From positions 38,360,485 to 38,424,484 of the forward strand of contig CM034237.1 in assembly GCA_019916065.1 (NCBI GenBank): a stretch of DNA of 64,000 nucleotides, written 5' to 3'. Made by a program: the position numbers and the translations under genes. Shown here piece after piece: positions 22,310 to 34,435 of the stretch (its first letter is position 1; each line of letters opens with the position of its first letter). The notes under the pieces were generated by a model, which did no database searches, had not been told where the DNA came from, and saw only the letters and a program-made list of their open reading frames with translations. The stretch comes from Vitellaria paradoxa. Lineage: Eukaryota > Streptophyta > Magnoliopsida > Ericales > Sapotaceae.

Positions 22310-22500
22310 AATGGCGAATGAAAATCTCGGGCGACCGCTTAGAAGAGTATTAGCAACCGCTTAAGGCGGTCGCTTAAACTGCTATCGCTAATCCCGTGAG
22401 GCAAGGTATCGACGACGAAAAAATTCACACAACCGCTTTAAGCGGTCGCTAATACTGTTCTAGCGACCGTATTTGCGACCGCTTAAAGCGGTCACTGATT
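22310..22500. repeat. Subterminal palindromic repeats of CACTA 2, left
   Basis: Several units such as ACCGCTTTAAGCGGTCGCTA and GCGACCGCTTAAAGCGGTC, each able to form a hairpin. The right-side array uses the same unit. Confidence 0.85.
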
Positions 22501-22642
22501 CTCTAATTATATCGAACAGAACGCCTCCCTCTTTTTCCTTTCCTTCCCTCCCTCTTTTTCCTCTCCCTCCCCCGCGCTCTCTCTTCTCTCCCCCTTCTAC
22601 CGTGTCGGAGGTGTCCCGCCGCTGCCGTCGCCGGAGGTTTAT

Positions 22643-22669
22643 TTCTTTCACTCTCTTGCTCTCTCTCTT

Positions 22670-22710
<41 letters not shown>
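22643..22710. repeat. (CT)n microsatellite
   Basis: About 25 CT dinucleotides at the end of a pyrimidine-rich stretch (22525-22710). Confidence 0.95.
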
Positions 22711-22711
<1 letters not shown>

Positions 22712-22719
22712 ATAAACAT

Positions 22720-25700
22720 GCACCAATATTTTTTTTTTGTTTATTATAGTTTTTTTGGACGTTAAGTCAACACTACACCAGGTTTGGATTTTTTTTTTTA
22801 GTTTGAAATTTTTTTTATATTTTCTGTATTTTTCATGTTTATTGTTAGATAAATGTAAATAAATTTTTTTTGTTTTTGTGGTTAGGGGTTTGATAATTAT
22901 CTATACATGCATGTATCTATTATTGTTTGTTTAATTTTTTTTATTTTAGTTACTCGTTAACTTGTTTATTTCATGTGTATATTGTGTAATTTTTTTTTAT
23001 GTATGTTGCTGTTGTTTTTAATTTTTTTTAATTTGCTGTTTTTTTTTCTGTTTTTTTTGTTTGCTGTTTTTTTTCTGTATTTTTTATTTGCTGTTTTTTT
23101 TAATATTCTGTTTTTTAATTTTATTTTATAAAAATTGGTATGTTGGAAGAAAAAAAAAAGAGATTTTAGAAGAAAAATTTAGTGAGTGGGAAAAATTGTT
23201 GTGTTTTGTGCGGTGAGTAAAAAATTTATATTTTATTATCTTGTAATTTGTGTTTGTAGAAATTTATAAAATTTTGTATTATTTTACTGTACTCCAAAAG
23301 TTGCCAGTATAGACGATAAATTTAAAGGATTTGGGGGAGTTTTGTAAATTTCATGATTTGCAAGTTATACCGTTAAATTAAAATTTAATAATTTAAATTA
23401 ATTAAAATTTTTTAATTAAATAATATAACTGTATCTGTAACATTGAATTAAAATTCAATAATTTTAAAATTCTGAGGATACTCTGAAATTCTCAGAATTT
23501 CAAAATTCTGAAGATAGAATTAGAACGTTAGAATAAAATGAAAAAAAAATACTTATTTATTTATTATTTAATTATTAAGATTAAAATTATAAAAATATAA
23601 TGAATATTTAAATTCTTATAATTTAATTACCTATTTTTAATATGATAGGTAAAATATATTATAAAATAATAACTTACAAGAAATATAATAATGTGACCAC
23701 TTGACACAAAAAACAAAGAAATTAACATTTTGTGATACTTGAAAAATTATGCATGTGACCTTTTGTCACATCAATCCTCATAGATGAAGTCAAATTTTTG
23801 GCCTGGGAGCTATTTTTTTGGGGCGTTAAACTTGGGCTTAAAAAATTATATTTAATGAATAAAAATAAAATAATATATATACAAATAGTATAATCAATTG
23901 AATTTTAAATTTTAGATTATATAGGAGTATTTAGTTTATTAAAAATATTAAAAATTTTTATTAACTATTTTTAATATCTTTTAATTAAATTTTACCACGT
24001 GTTACTTTTTCACTAATTTATTTTTTTAACCATTTAAACACTATCATATAACAACTAAGAGAAAATAAAATTTTAAGGAGATTTTTTTTGGTAATTGACT
24101 AAATTTTAAAGAGATTGATTTATAACTTAAATTTTTTTAATTCAAAATTTATATATACCAATATTAGTTTTTTTTTTTCTAATAAGACTAATTACTTTTA
24201 AAAATTTTTGAGGAATCAAATTATAATATAAATTTTTTTAATCAAAAATTTACATATATATACATAAATATCATTTTTTTTAAATCAGAGATGTCACCCG
24301 GGCCCACCACAGCCTTGTCCGCATCAACCCTTGGGATGGTTTTACAAGTTAGGAAAATCAAATATTAGTCAATTTTTTTTATTATTACTTTTTGTCTATA
24401 CAATATTTTTTTATTAATTTTGTTTATTTAATAATTTTAAAGCATAGTAGTCACGTTTTAAATTTTATAAACAAATACTTCAAATAAAAAAATCATCCAC
24501 AGATGAACCCAAAAAAAAAAAAAAAATTGACTTTTTTATTTCTCTTTTTACAGTGGGTAAGTTCTCTTATTTTCAATTATTTTTTTATAAATATCACAGG
24601 ATGAGGGTAAAATACTGTTAAATTTGTAATACATGTAAAACTTGATAATCTAACTCTTGCTGGGAGGACTCATGCCTCTTCCACTTTCAACTGGTAGTTC
24701 GACTGGTATCTTATACTTCATTAATTTTACTATATTATTTATTTTTAAATTAATTAAATTAAATAAATTATAACATTTATCAAAAATAATTTTAGTTTAA
24801 TAAAATCTTTGAATAAAATAATTCATTTTTAATGTGATGCAACAAAAATAGATTAAGTATTGAAATTAACAAAATATTTATAATAGAAAAGAAAAACGAA
24901 AGTGAAAACAAATTTTTTTGTTTAAGTTTTTTCTGTAAACAAAAAAAAAATAAAAATAGATATATCAAACACGTTTTTGTTATCTATTTTCAAAAATCTA
25001 TAAATATAAATGGGGAAACGACAAATACAAACGCTACCAATAGGAAACTTTTATTATGGTTTAATTATTATTATTAGGTGTCTGGCAGGACGAACCTATT
25101 CATGAAATGAGAGAAGATTTTTTCTCCACTCATCAAATTAAAAAGTCATAAAAATAAAAGTAAAACGAAGAATGTTAATTTTGAAATAATAAATAGAAAG
25201 TGAATGTAATTACAGCAATTGATATATTTTGTATTAATTGTTCTTCACTACGAAATTAACTTTGTAATTTTGTAAAAACAAAAAATGACAAAGGGTAGAG
25301 AGAGTTTTTGAAGTAGTGGTAACATCTTCACCCAATATGGTAATTTTTATAAATAAATTGATTAACTTACCTTACGGAAATTAAATTATATTATGATATT
25401 TATAATGTTAGACAATAATACTAAAAATATGAGAATTAATATATAGTTTAATGTAAAAATAATATATAGTTTGAAAAAAGTATAAAAAGTTAGTAAAAGT
25501 TGATAGATTTTTTAATAAATTAAATACAATAAAGTTTGTAAACTTTTAAACATATTACTTATTTTCATAAAAAGAATACATTTAAATAAGAATGGATGCA
25601 TAAGACAAAAAAAAAAATTAATAATAATTTTCACTTGTATGTAAGTTCTCTTATTTTATAACATTTTCATGAATGTAAATAGCATACTTAAAAATTATTA

Positions 25701-26180
25701 AAAAAAATATTATGAAAAATATTAAATAAAAAGTATCATAAATAGGAAACAATAATACTAAAAAATATTAATATCGTAATATTTGTTGTTAATTTATATA
25801 TTTTGAATTAAACAATAATACTAAAAATAGTAAGATTAAGTAAATAATAATATTAAATTACAATTTTTAGGTTCATTAAATATTTATATTAGTTAAAATA
25901 TTAAATAACGAATTAGAATATTGATAATATAATTAATTTAGGTTAAATTAGACACTTTCAATTAATATTGTAATGGCTGGTTACTCAAATGATTGAAAAT
26001 ACTTTTATTATTTGAAATCATAGTTTGATTTATGTTATAATGAGTAAATATTGAATTGTTCGTAATATCTATTGTTAATTTATTTAATTTGTATCGTATT
26101 ATTTTATTTGTTGTATATTTGATCTTCGGATAATTTATTGAAGTGTTATTTTTTTGAATAACAATAATTAACTCTAATTA
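22720..26180. other. CACTA 2 AT-rich non-coding region
   Basis: Very AT-rich, with poly-T runs at 22729-23115 that include TTTGCTGTTTTTTT repeats. I find no ORF or recognisable element. A short GC-rich island lies at 24290-24340. Confidence 0.5.
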
Positions 26181-26189
26181 ACTCTAATT

Positions 26190-26850
26190 ACAAGAAAACC
26201 CTTAATCTTGCTTGGGCCCAATCCAACATTTTTCTTGGGCCTTCTTGGGCCCAGTCCAATCCAATACGAATACGATAAGAAAATTAGGTCAAACAATAAT
26301 ATTATAATATTGTTTCTAGGTAATTTACCGAATAATATAGTAATTAATTACACAAGCAGCAGTAGTTAATTAACAATATTTAATTAGTTCAATTAATAAC
26401 TACAATAAAACCCCTAAACTTGCCTGGGCCCAATCCAACATCTTACTTGGGCCCAGTCTAATCCAATACAAATACGATAAGAAAATTAGGTCAAACAATA
26501 ATATTATAATATTGTTTCTAGGTAATTTACCGAATAATATAGTAATTAATTACACAAGTAGCAGTAGTTAATTAATAATATTTAATTAGTTCAATTAGTA
26601 ACTACAATAAAACCCCTAATCTTGCCTGGGCCCAATCCAACATCTTGCTTGGGCCCAGTCTAATCCAATACGAATACGATAAGAAAATTAGGTCAAATAA
26701 TAATATTATAATATTGTTTCTAGGTAATTTACCGAATAATATAGTAATTAATTACACAAGCAGCAGTAGTTAATTAATAATATTTAATTAGTTCAATTAG
26801 TAACTACAATAAAACCCCTAATCTTGCCTGGGCCTAATCCAACATCTAAA
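26190..26850. repeat. Tandem repeat, about 202-bp unit, upstream of the CACTA 2 transposase genes
   Basis: Units centred on CTTGCCTGGGCCCAATCC at 26208, 26420, 26622 and 26824 (spacing 212, 202, 202; last copy partial). Units 2 and 3 are nearly identical. Each full unit carries two TGGGCCCA boxes, similar to plant site II (TGGGCY) promoter elements. Confidence 0.9.
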
Positions 26851-27423
26851 TACTTTATTCTAAGTTAGAAAACAAACAGACATTGAGAACTACTTTATTT
26901 TATTCATTTGCATATATTAGTGAAACTTAGACCCGTTTAAGAATCTCGTACGCCACCTGTTTGGTCATTCTTAGGTAACGGATTACGTCTTTGACCAGGT
27001 TCGTTGTCCTTTCGATGAACGTGCGGGGATTGACATACGCGAATCTTGAATTGTCCAATATGGACAGTTTGGGAATGCAATTATCCATCCTGTCTTCAAC
27101 AACTCATGTACTATCCTATGTTAGATGAAGCTTCGGTTGACGTCCTGTTGTTCTCCGGGTGCGTACACAGGGTACAACTTATGTCGTCTGTGTATCGTGT
27201 ACTTGGAGAACCACGCGGACATGCTGCCGAAATTTTATCTAATTAGGGGACAAAGGCATTGAGTTGTTGAGTGCAAGTTAGATCGTGTATTCTCGAATGG
27301 GATAGGACCAACCACCCTGTAATGAGGAGGTAAAGTTTAAGACTAGGTGTTTTGCATATGACACTACATTTTATAGTAATGACATTTTTTTCCTCTTGGG
27401 ACTCCACAGATACTCTAAGCGAG

Positions 27424-28320
27424 ATGGATAAGAGTTGGATTGATTTGCCGAATAGGATGTCCCCGGAGTATGTGGAGGGGATTGATCAGTTTATTGCATT
27501 CACTAGTGGGTTTCCCAGTGGGTACATTAGTTGTCCCTGCAGGAAGTGTGCTAACTGGTATTACTATACACAGGAGGTTGTCAGAGAGCACCTGATCCGT
27601 AGTGGGTTCCTGAAGCAGTATAAATTCTGGACTCTCCATGGGGAAGAGTATACCGCCTCTCGTCCGAAAGAAACCGTTGAGGTGGAGGCCGAGGTTGCAG
27701 AGGAAGCTGATCCAATGCTCGCGATGCTAGCTGATATCGCATGTGGATTAACACATGAAGATAACAGTGCCGGTATTAATCTGACGGGTAGAACTAGTCC
27801 CCGCTCGGGTGCAGATGATGAGTCATTGAGATATTTTGAAATACTCGATGATGCGCAGACAGAATTATATCCTGGATGTCAAGAGTTCAGTAAATTATCA
27901 TTTATCGTTGAGTTGTTACATTTGAAGGCGTTGAATCACTGGTCAGATACATCATTTGACATGCTACTATAGTTACTCTGTAGGGTTTTACCAGCGGGAG
28001 CTAATCTTGCAGAATCGTACTACCAGGCACGCAAGTTAACTGAGAATTTGGGATTCACATACGAAACTTTGGATGCATGTCCTAATAGTTGCATGTTGTT
28101 TCAGAATGAGAATGGCAACCTCAATACGTGTACCGTGTGTGGTGTTTCGAGATGGAAGAATGTTGGTACTATCCAAACTCGGCAGAATCGTTTGGATAGT
28201 TCAAATCATGGTAAGCTTGTGGCTGCAAAGCAAGTGCGCTTTTTTACATACCTAATACACGGTTGTGTACTTTTTTATCCGAACAAGGTAGATTTTAAAT
28301 TTATTTTTCTTTGTATTTGA
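27424..28320 (+). pseudogene. TNP2-type transposase of CACTA 2, truncated N-terminal fragment
   Basis: ATG at 27424 (MDKSWIDLPNRMSPEY) follows an AG acceptor at 27408-27409. The transposase-associated domain is complete (FPSGYISCPCRKCANW, HLIRSGFLKQYKFWTLHGEEY), followed by the TNP2 start (DDAQTELYPGCQEFSKLSF, CTVCGVSRWK). A single TAG at 27970 (expected CAG) interrupts it; coding resumes in the same frame. The protein diverges after KLVAAKQVRFF, where PRLQRLF is expected, and ends at 28320. The whole catalytic region is missing, so this copy would need TNP2 supplied in trans. Confidence 0.85.
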
Positions 28321-28396
28321 AATTATAATAAGTTTAAATTGTGAACAGTTAGGGAGCCATGTTCGGACGCTCTAGAGGAGGACTAGTCCTAGGACG

Positions 28397-30053
28397 ATGG
28401 CTGAGCGTCTCGGGCTATCCTGTGCCAGGAGTAGCTCAGCAGATGTTATCCCACCTTCACCCCCTATGTCCACGCGTCCTTCAGTGACTGACACAGATGC
28501 AGGTAAAGTTCTTTAATTTCAAAATGTATCTTATCCAACAACAGCAGGTATATTCTATTATTTTATCATGTAACAATTTGTTTGAAACAGATTCTCCTAC
28601 TCCGAGCAGGCTTTCGAGGTCTGGCAGAGGGCCCTCGAAGGGATTACCGCAGTGGAACTGCGGATCTCAGTGGATGACCGTTCAGTGGGATGACACGCCC
28701 CATCCGGTTGGGAAGGATGGACGGTCTCTGATTTCACAGCTCGGACATTTGGTCTGGAATCCGATCAGATTCCCGTTGACCACCCTCGAGTGGGATCGTT
28801 TCCCAAATTCTACGTTCGAGGGTCTATGGACCGAGGTACAGGTATGAAAATTTTATATTCTAATTGTACGTGGTTTATGTGCTGAAACTTGTAACAAATA
28901 ATATTCTACAATTTGTCATTTTAGGCCAATGTAATTGATGTTCCTCCAGACTTCCGAGACGTTATGTTCGCCAAGTGTCGGAAGATGTGGAAGGATCATA
29001 AAAATAAGATTAAAGATAAATACTGGAAAGGTCATAAGAATGACCCTGACATCCTCCAGCGGGTCCCACTGGGCGTTCTTCCCCACCAGTGGGCTGAGCT
29101 CGTCAGGTATTGGTCGAGTCCCGAGGCACAGGTGAGTAGATTGCGAGTTAATTATTTTTCCTTAAGTTTTGACGTTATCAAGCGTAAATTACAAAAAGTA
29201 ATCGAAAAAAACTTAAAATAGGCGGAGGCCCAAAGGAACTCGCGAAATCGAGGATTGCAGGGGCCGGGGCACAAGGAGGGGACTCGACACTTTTCTCAGG
29301 TTCGCCACGAGGTAAAAACATGAGCTTATCACGCCAATAGAAACTTTTTTATTTATCTTTTTTAATGATAGTAAATTATTAACATATAATTTACCTTTCA
29401 ATAGAGGACAGAGGAGTGCCTGAGGACAGATCGGATGTCTATGTGGTTGGCGACTCGACGTACTGATTCGCCGGAGGTTCAGGCTATACAGGTAACAAAT
29501 TTTAATATTTTGTCCAATCAACATATAATTTAATTTTTTCTTTAGATAATATAGTTAGTTATCTTGTTTTTTCTATTTCGGCTTGTTTGCATTAGGCGCA
29601 GTTTAATGCACGTCTAGACGAGTTGTCGCCAGATGAGAGGGAGTCCGAAGAGAGGAGGGACGAGATATTTTTCTCCATTGTCGGACGTGATGGTCATGGA
29701 TACACGCTTACGCGGGGCGCAGGTATTCTACGCCGATCCGTCGCACGAGCAGAATCATCTTCTCAGGCCAGACATCGCGATCAAGATCTGTTGCAGACCT
29801 TTCGAGCTGAGATGGACGCGCGAGAGGCAGCACTTCGGGCCGAGATGATGGCTGAGATGGAGAGGCGCCTCTCTCAGAGTCAGAGCCATCCACCTCCTCC
29901 TCCTCAGGTTAAAAATTTTATTTCTCGTTACTATTACTCATTAAAATTATATAAATTTATTTATTCATGTCTTCTTAATTATCACGTTCTAATTTCATTA
30001 TTATTTCATTGTAGGACCCGGATGATGGCGGATGGCCCTCTTGGACTGATTAG
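28397..30053 (+). CDS. Second CACTA gene (TNPA-like, Transposase_24 type), apparently intact
   Basis: Seven exons with GT-AG borders: 28397-28502, 28591-28841, 28925-29131, 29222-29311, 29405-29491, 29596-29907 and 30015-30053. They sum to 1,092 nt, 363 codons plus TAG, with no internal stop and consistent phase. Residues about 50-120 hold a Trp-rich segment (HLVWNPIRFPLTTLEWDRF); residues 120-190 (FRDVMFAKCRKMWKDHK, VPLGVLPHQWAELVRYW) resemble plant Ptta/En/Spm transposase proteins; the end is a coiled coil (FRAEMDAREAALRAEMMAEM) and a Pro run. In CACTA elements this gene type binds the subterminal repeats and acts with TNP2. Upstream frame is closed by a TAG, which supports this ATG. Exon borders are my prediction. 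Confidence 0.75.
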
Positions 30054-30496
30054 GATCTATTTCTATATATTTTGATCGGTACATTTATATATATTTTTGT
30101 TTTTGTATTTTGAACATTTGTATATAATAAAATTTTATTTTAATTGTAATCTAATTTGATATTGTGTTTGTATATATAATGATAATTAGGAGATATGTTT
30201 TTTTTTTTTCTACTGATTTTATGAAAAATTTCATTAATTCCATGTGCAATTTAATAAATTAAATTTAATATAAATATTTATACATAAGTAATTAAATATA
30301 ATAGTTATTATAAATAATTAATAACTATTAAATAAATAATCATTATAAATAAAAAATAAATTATTATTAAATCATTTTTTTAAATAATTTGATTTGTAAA
30401 ACAAATTATTGAGATCTTATTATAACAAAATTTAAATTATAATTATTGAGATTTTTAAATAATTTAAATCTTTTTAAAAAAAAAATTACTTATAAT
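30054..30496. other. CACTA 2 3' region, no gene seen
   Basis: AT-rich, includes possible polyadenylation signal AATAAAATTTT near 30127. Confidence 0.5.
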
Positions 30497-30910
30497 TAGC
30501 GACCGTATGTGACGGTCGCTAATAGTCCATTCGGGTCGCTAATACTCGTTGGTGCAAATGGCCATGGATCCCGCGCAAACTTATTGCGACCGCTATTCAG
30601 TATTTAGCGACCGCTCGCTAATGATTCGCGCCATTTTCGCGCCACTTGCAGTATCTTCGCGCCAAACAAACAGCGACCGCTTTTTCAGTACTAGCGACCG
30701 TTTTGAGCGGTCGCTAGTACCCCTATGTCTAAACTCGAGCAGTCGCAGGAGCGGTCGCAAATAATTTAGCGACCGTCATAGCGGTCGCTAATACTTTTTA
30801 ACTTAGCGACGAAGCAAATGCGACTCGTTTGACACGGTCGCTAAGCCGTCGCTAATACTTTTAGCGACCGCTTTTTCACCTTTAGCGACCGTCTTTGGCG
30901 GTCGCTAGTT
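30497..30910. repeat. Subterminal palindromic repeats of CACTA 2, right
   Basis: About a dozen copies of AGCGACCG / CGGTCGCTA in both orientations, often paired as GACCGNNN...CGGTCGC. Continues to the terminal CAGTAGTG at 30921-30928. Confidence 0.9.
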
Positions 30911-30931
30911 CCACAATTTCCAGTAGTGTTA

Positions 30932-32185
30932 TTGGCTTAAAATTAATTGTATTTCAGCTCTTATATGTTACTTAAATATATATATGATAATCCATCTGAT
31001 GGTTGAAATATAAACTTTTATTTTTTTAACTTTGATCTTCTTATGAATATTCACGTCACTTGAATGCACGAACTTATATTGTAATATAATTAAACCATAT
31101 TAACCTTTTTTTATTTCAAAGCAATATTAAGTTATCAGTGAACTTTAACCAATCTACTTTGATTGGAATTAAATTAACTTATTAGTTGCATATATTTATA
31201 TAGAGAGAGAGGTGTTCTCTTAATACTTCCATTCTCTTAATAAGCATTGGTATCTAGAAACCTATTTATTTAATAGTCTCTATATGCCAATACACACACA
31301 CACACACACAAAAGAAAAAAAAACATATCTATTTTTGTGGGATTCACTAGTTTTATTGTATCAAATGAATGATTTCAAACATTAATTCACAGAATACGTT
31401 AGATGCTAAGGAAGCATTCCATGAAATAGCAGATACACAAAAAAAGGTGCTGATGCAATTTAAACTAATCTTTAAATTGCATAAATCAAAAAATTGTGCA
31501 ATGTTGATCATAAATCTATAACCAAATGCACATTAAAGTTGAGAAATAATGACCCAAATGACACAAAATTATGTTCCTCCTGCTTTCGATATCTTTATCA
31601 TTTATGTCCTCCGCCAATCAAATTGCTAACTTAAGGATTCGTCCAATACATTCCCAATTAGCTAAATCTGGAATAGTTAGCAAAATATTGAGACACATAG
31701 GTACATACATAAGAGTCAAACGAAAGAACTCCAACAATAATAAAATAATTGTATATGTTTTCCTACTAGAAACGGTGAAATAAGCTTTCAGAAAACCATT
31801 TTATTTTACATTTGACCATAAAAATTACAATTTTAAACAACACGGTAATCACCTACCAATGTAGTAGGATCTAAGCAAAGCAATCAAAGAACTTCGAAGA
31901 CTATGTGGGGTATTCCACATCAAGCTTCAAACTAAAGAACTTCATCGTTAAGCTTTTTACAGTTGTTCTCTTTCCCAATCCAAAAACCCAATAATGAATC
32001 GAAACATTTTAGCAGATTAATGTATAGGAGACACTGAAAGAAGAAAAGAAGAAGAAGAAGAAGAAGAAGAAGGCTTCCAATACCTCATGTAATCCAAAAA
32101 TGAGGAAAAATTCAAACTTTGATACAAAAAAGGTAGAGTAGGATGTGCGGCAAAATAGAATTGAACAAAGAAATTTGCATCAATA
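30932..32185. other. CACTA 1 5' region between two insertions
   Basis: Continuation of the CACTA 1 leader/intron region. Holds a (CA)n run at 31292-31309 and a (GAA)n run at 32041-32072. No convincing ORF; the 70-codon frame at 31571 has no support. Confidence 0.5.
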
Positions 32186-32190
32186 CATAG
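32186..32190. other. Target-site duplication CATAG, left copy
   Basis: CATAG at 32186-32190 and 38254-38258 brackets the Ty3/gypsy element. Confidence 0.95.
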
Positions 32191-33011
32191 TGATGTGCCT
32201 AGGTTGTGTGGAGATTAAATGGTATATGTTTTAGGTAAAGAAGGATTGAAATGGTGAAATGGAATTAAATCATATATGAAGGAAACTAACAGCCCTTGTT
32301 TGATAAGATAACTCGCCACAAACAAGAAGTGTTAGGTTGATTCGCCACACTCTTAGAAAAAGAGAGAGAAGAGTGATAAGAATCTAATAAGTTTGCCACC
32401 AAACAAATATGAAATTTGCTTAGATAAGAACAAGGGTAGAGAAATGCAAAGCATTCATAAGAAATCCAAAATTCATGATCTACTGCCTTTTTTCCAGCAC
32501 ACCCTATCTATTCATATCTTGGAACATCCCTCCAAGAATAGGAAAAGCCAACAGACACTAATAACTCCACTTCATGCTATTAACTCTATTACATGTACCA
32601 AGACTCATCAAAACAACATTAAATGCAAAACAGAAATAAATTCTGGTGAAAAAGACTCAAAAACAATAATAAATATAAATTAATTCCATGTGGGAAAGGC
32701 AAAAGACTAAAATGGGCTTGTGTAAGTCTTAACAGCTCCCTTGGGCCTCAAGGTTTGAATCATAAGCCCAAACCCATTCCAAGGGTCCAAATCACGTCCC
32801 AAACTCCATTTGAAGACAATTAAATACCTTCGGCCCAATTCCATTCAGATTGCAAGTGTTAAAGTCCAAAGAAGCTTCAATGGCTCCAATTTTACTTGTT
32901 AAGGCCCTTTGGAGTTGTGTGGTCCTAGCCTTAGTCATTGGTCCATCCAAAATCAATTGCATGCCAAGTTCATCTTCATGAGCTGGAATATGACTCCCAT
33001 GATGCACATCA
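32191..33011 (-). repeat. 3' LTR of the Ty3/gypsy element
   Basis: 821 bp, matching 37433-38253. The adjoining CCCCCAGGC at 33015-33023 is a polypurine tract on the minus strand. Confidence 0.95.
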
Positions 33012-33160
33012 TCACCCCCAGGCTGAGAATGATTTGTCCTCAAATCAGAACCTTCGAGATCTTCCAAATAAGGAGATAAGTCCTTCACATTGAACGTAGC
33101 CAAAATGTTGTAGTCTCCCGGAAGATCAACTTTGTAAGCATTATCATTCACCTTCTTTGT
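32792..33160 (-). pseudogene. Ty3/gypsy pol C-terminal extension running into the LTR
   Basis: After a TGA at about 33161 (GPF then stop, expected Glu) the frame continues with VNDNAYKVDLPGDYNILATF, NVKDLSPYLEDLEGSDLRTN and GPMTKARTTQLQ, the usual end of such polyproteins. The last 73 codons lie inside the 3' LTR, so the LTR supplies the stop codon. The same stretch exists, without a gene, in the 5' LTR at 38034-38249. Confidence 0.8.
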
Positions 33161-33163
33161 AAC

Positions 33164-34435
33164 TCAAAAAGGCCCATCAACTCTTGGCATCAACTTGGAC
33201 TTTCGTTTGCTAGGAAATCTACCCTTGCTAAGATGAACCCAAACAAGGTCACCAACTTCAAACTTGATCAATTTTCGCCCTTTGTTAGCTTGCTTGGCAT
33301 ACTTAGCCGTTTTCTCCTCAATGTGAGCACGAACTTGTTCATGAAGTTTCTTCATCAATTCTGCCTTCTTAACCCCATCCATAGAAGTCTGCTCATCAAT
33401 TGGAGTAGGAACAAGATCAATAGGAACACTTGGATTAAAGCCATACACTACCTCAAATGGTGAAAATTTTGTAGCCCCATGCACACTTCGGTTATATGCA
33501 AACTCCACAATAGGCAAGCAATCATCCCAATTCTTCAAATTCTTGTTTATAACAGCCCGTAATAAAGAAGATAGAGTTCGATTGACTACCTCAGTTTGCC
33601 CATCAGTTTGGGGGTGACAAGCGGTACTGAAAAGGAGTTTCGTCCCAAGCTTCTTCCAAAGAGTCTTCCAAAAGTAGCTTAAGAACTTTGTATCACGATC
33701 AGAGACGATACTTTTAGGAACTCCATGCAAATGCACAATTTCTTTGAAGAACAAATCAGCAACATGTATAGCATCATCGATTTTGTGGCAAGGAATAAAA
33801 TGGGACATTTTGGAGAATCGGTCCACCACAACCATCACCGAGTCCTTTCCTCGTTGTGTTCTAGGCAATCCAAGCACAAAATCCATGCTAATATCCACCC
33901 ATGGCTGCTCTGAAATAGGTAGAGGCATATAAAGCCCATATGCATTCTCCTTACCTTTAGCTTTCTTGCAAATGCCGCATCTTTCAACCACCTTATGAAC
34001 ATCCCGCAACATTCCGGGCCAAAAGAAGTGTTCTTTCAATAATTCATAAGTCTTCTTCTCCCCAAAATGACCACTAAGACCACCACCATGGGCCTCACGC
34101 GTAAGTAACGCATGCAAAGACCCCAAAGGAATACACATTCTGCCCATTTTAAATAAGTAACCATCATGCACAAAGAACCCATCACAAGCTCCCTTAGCAC
34201 ATTTGGACAACACACTAGCAAAGTAGGGGTCACTAGCATATTGCTCCTTTACTTGTTCAAAACCCAACAATCTTGCATTCAACATGGAAATCAATGCGTA
34301 CCTTCTTGAAAGAGCATCGGCAACAACATTAACTTGTCCCTTCTTGTACTTTATGACATATGGAAATGATTCTAAGAACTCCACCCATTTAGCATGTCTT
34401 CTATTCAGCTTGCCTTGCCCCTTAAGATGCTTCAA
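33164..34435 (-). pseudogene. Ty3/gypsy integrase
   Basis: 423 codons open. HHCC zinc domain: [14 protein letters not shown] and CGICKKAKG. Catalytic [47 protein letters not shown], all present. The C-terminal GPY-type region ends at MPRVDGPF. It is the best-preserved domain of this copy. The start at 34435 is only the first Met after a stop; the true protein is a polyprotein fused to RNase H. Confidence 0.9.

Larger units (their letters stand above)
22291..30928 (+). mobile_element. CACTA (En/Spm) DNA transposon 2, 8.6 kb, with truncated TNP2
   Basis: Termini CACTACTAGAGATTG (left) and CACTACTGGAAATTG (right, reverse strand) match at 13 of 15 bases, with 3-bp duplication TTA. Subterminal repeats of the palindromic unit AGCGACCGC...GCGGTCGCT lie at 22310-22500 and 30497-30910. 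Genes read rightwards: a truncated TNP2 (27424-28320) and an apparently intact second gene (28397-30053). It inserted in the 5' region of CACTA 1, and is a different family (different termini and repeats). Confidence 0.95.

Noticed and set aside
22460..22712. Small ORFs on both strands over the CT-rich stretch
   Set aside because: Low-complexity translation of a microsatellite and pyrimidine-rich DNA.
31571..31783. 70-codon ORF in the CACTA 1 leader
   Set aside because: AT-rich, no family resemblance, and on the strand opposite the CACTA 1 genes.
32393..32683. 96-codon plus-strand ORF, duplicated at 37635-37925
   Set aside because: Both copies sit inside the two LTRs of a young element, so similarity reflects LTR identity rather than constraint.
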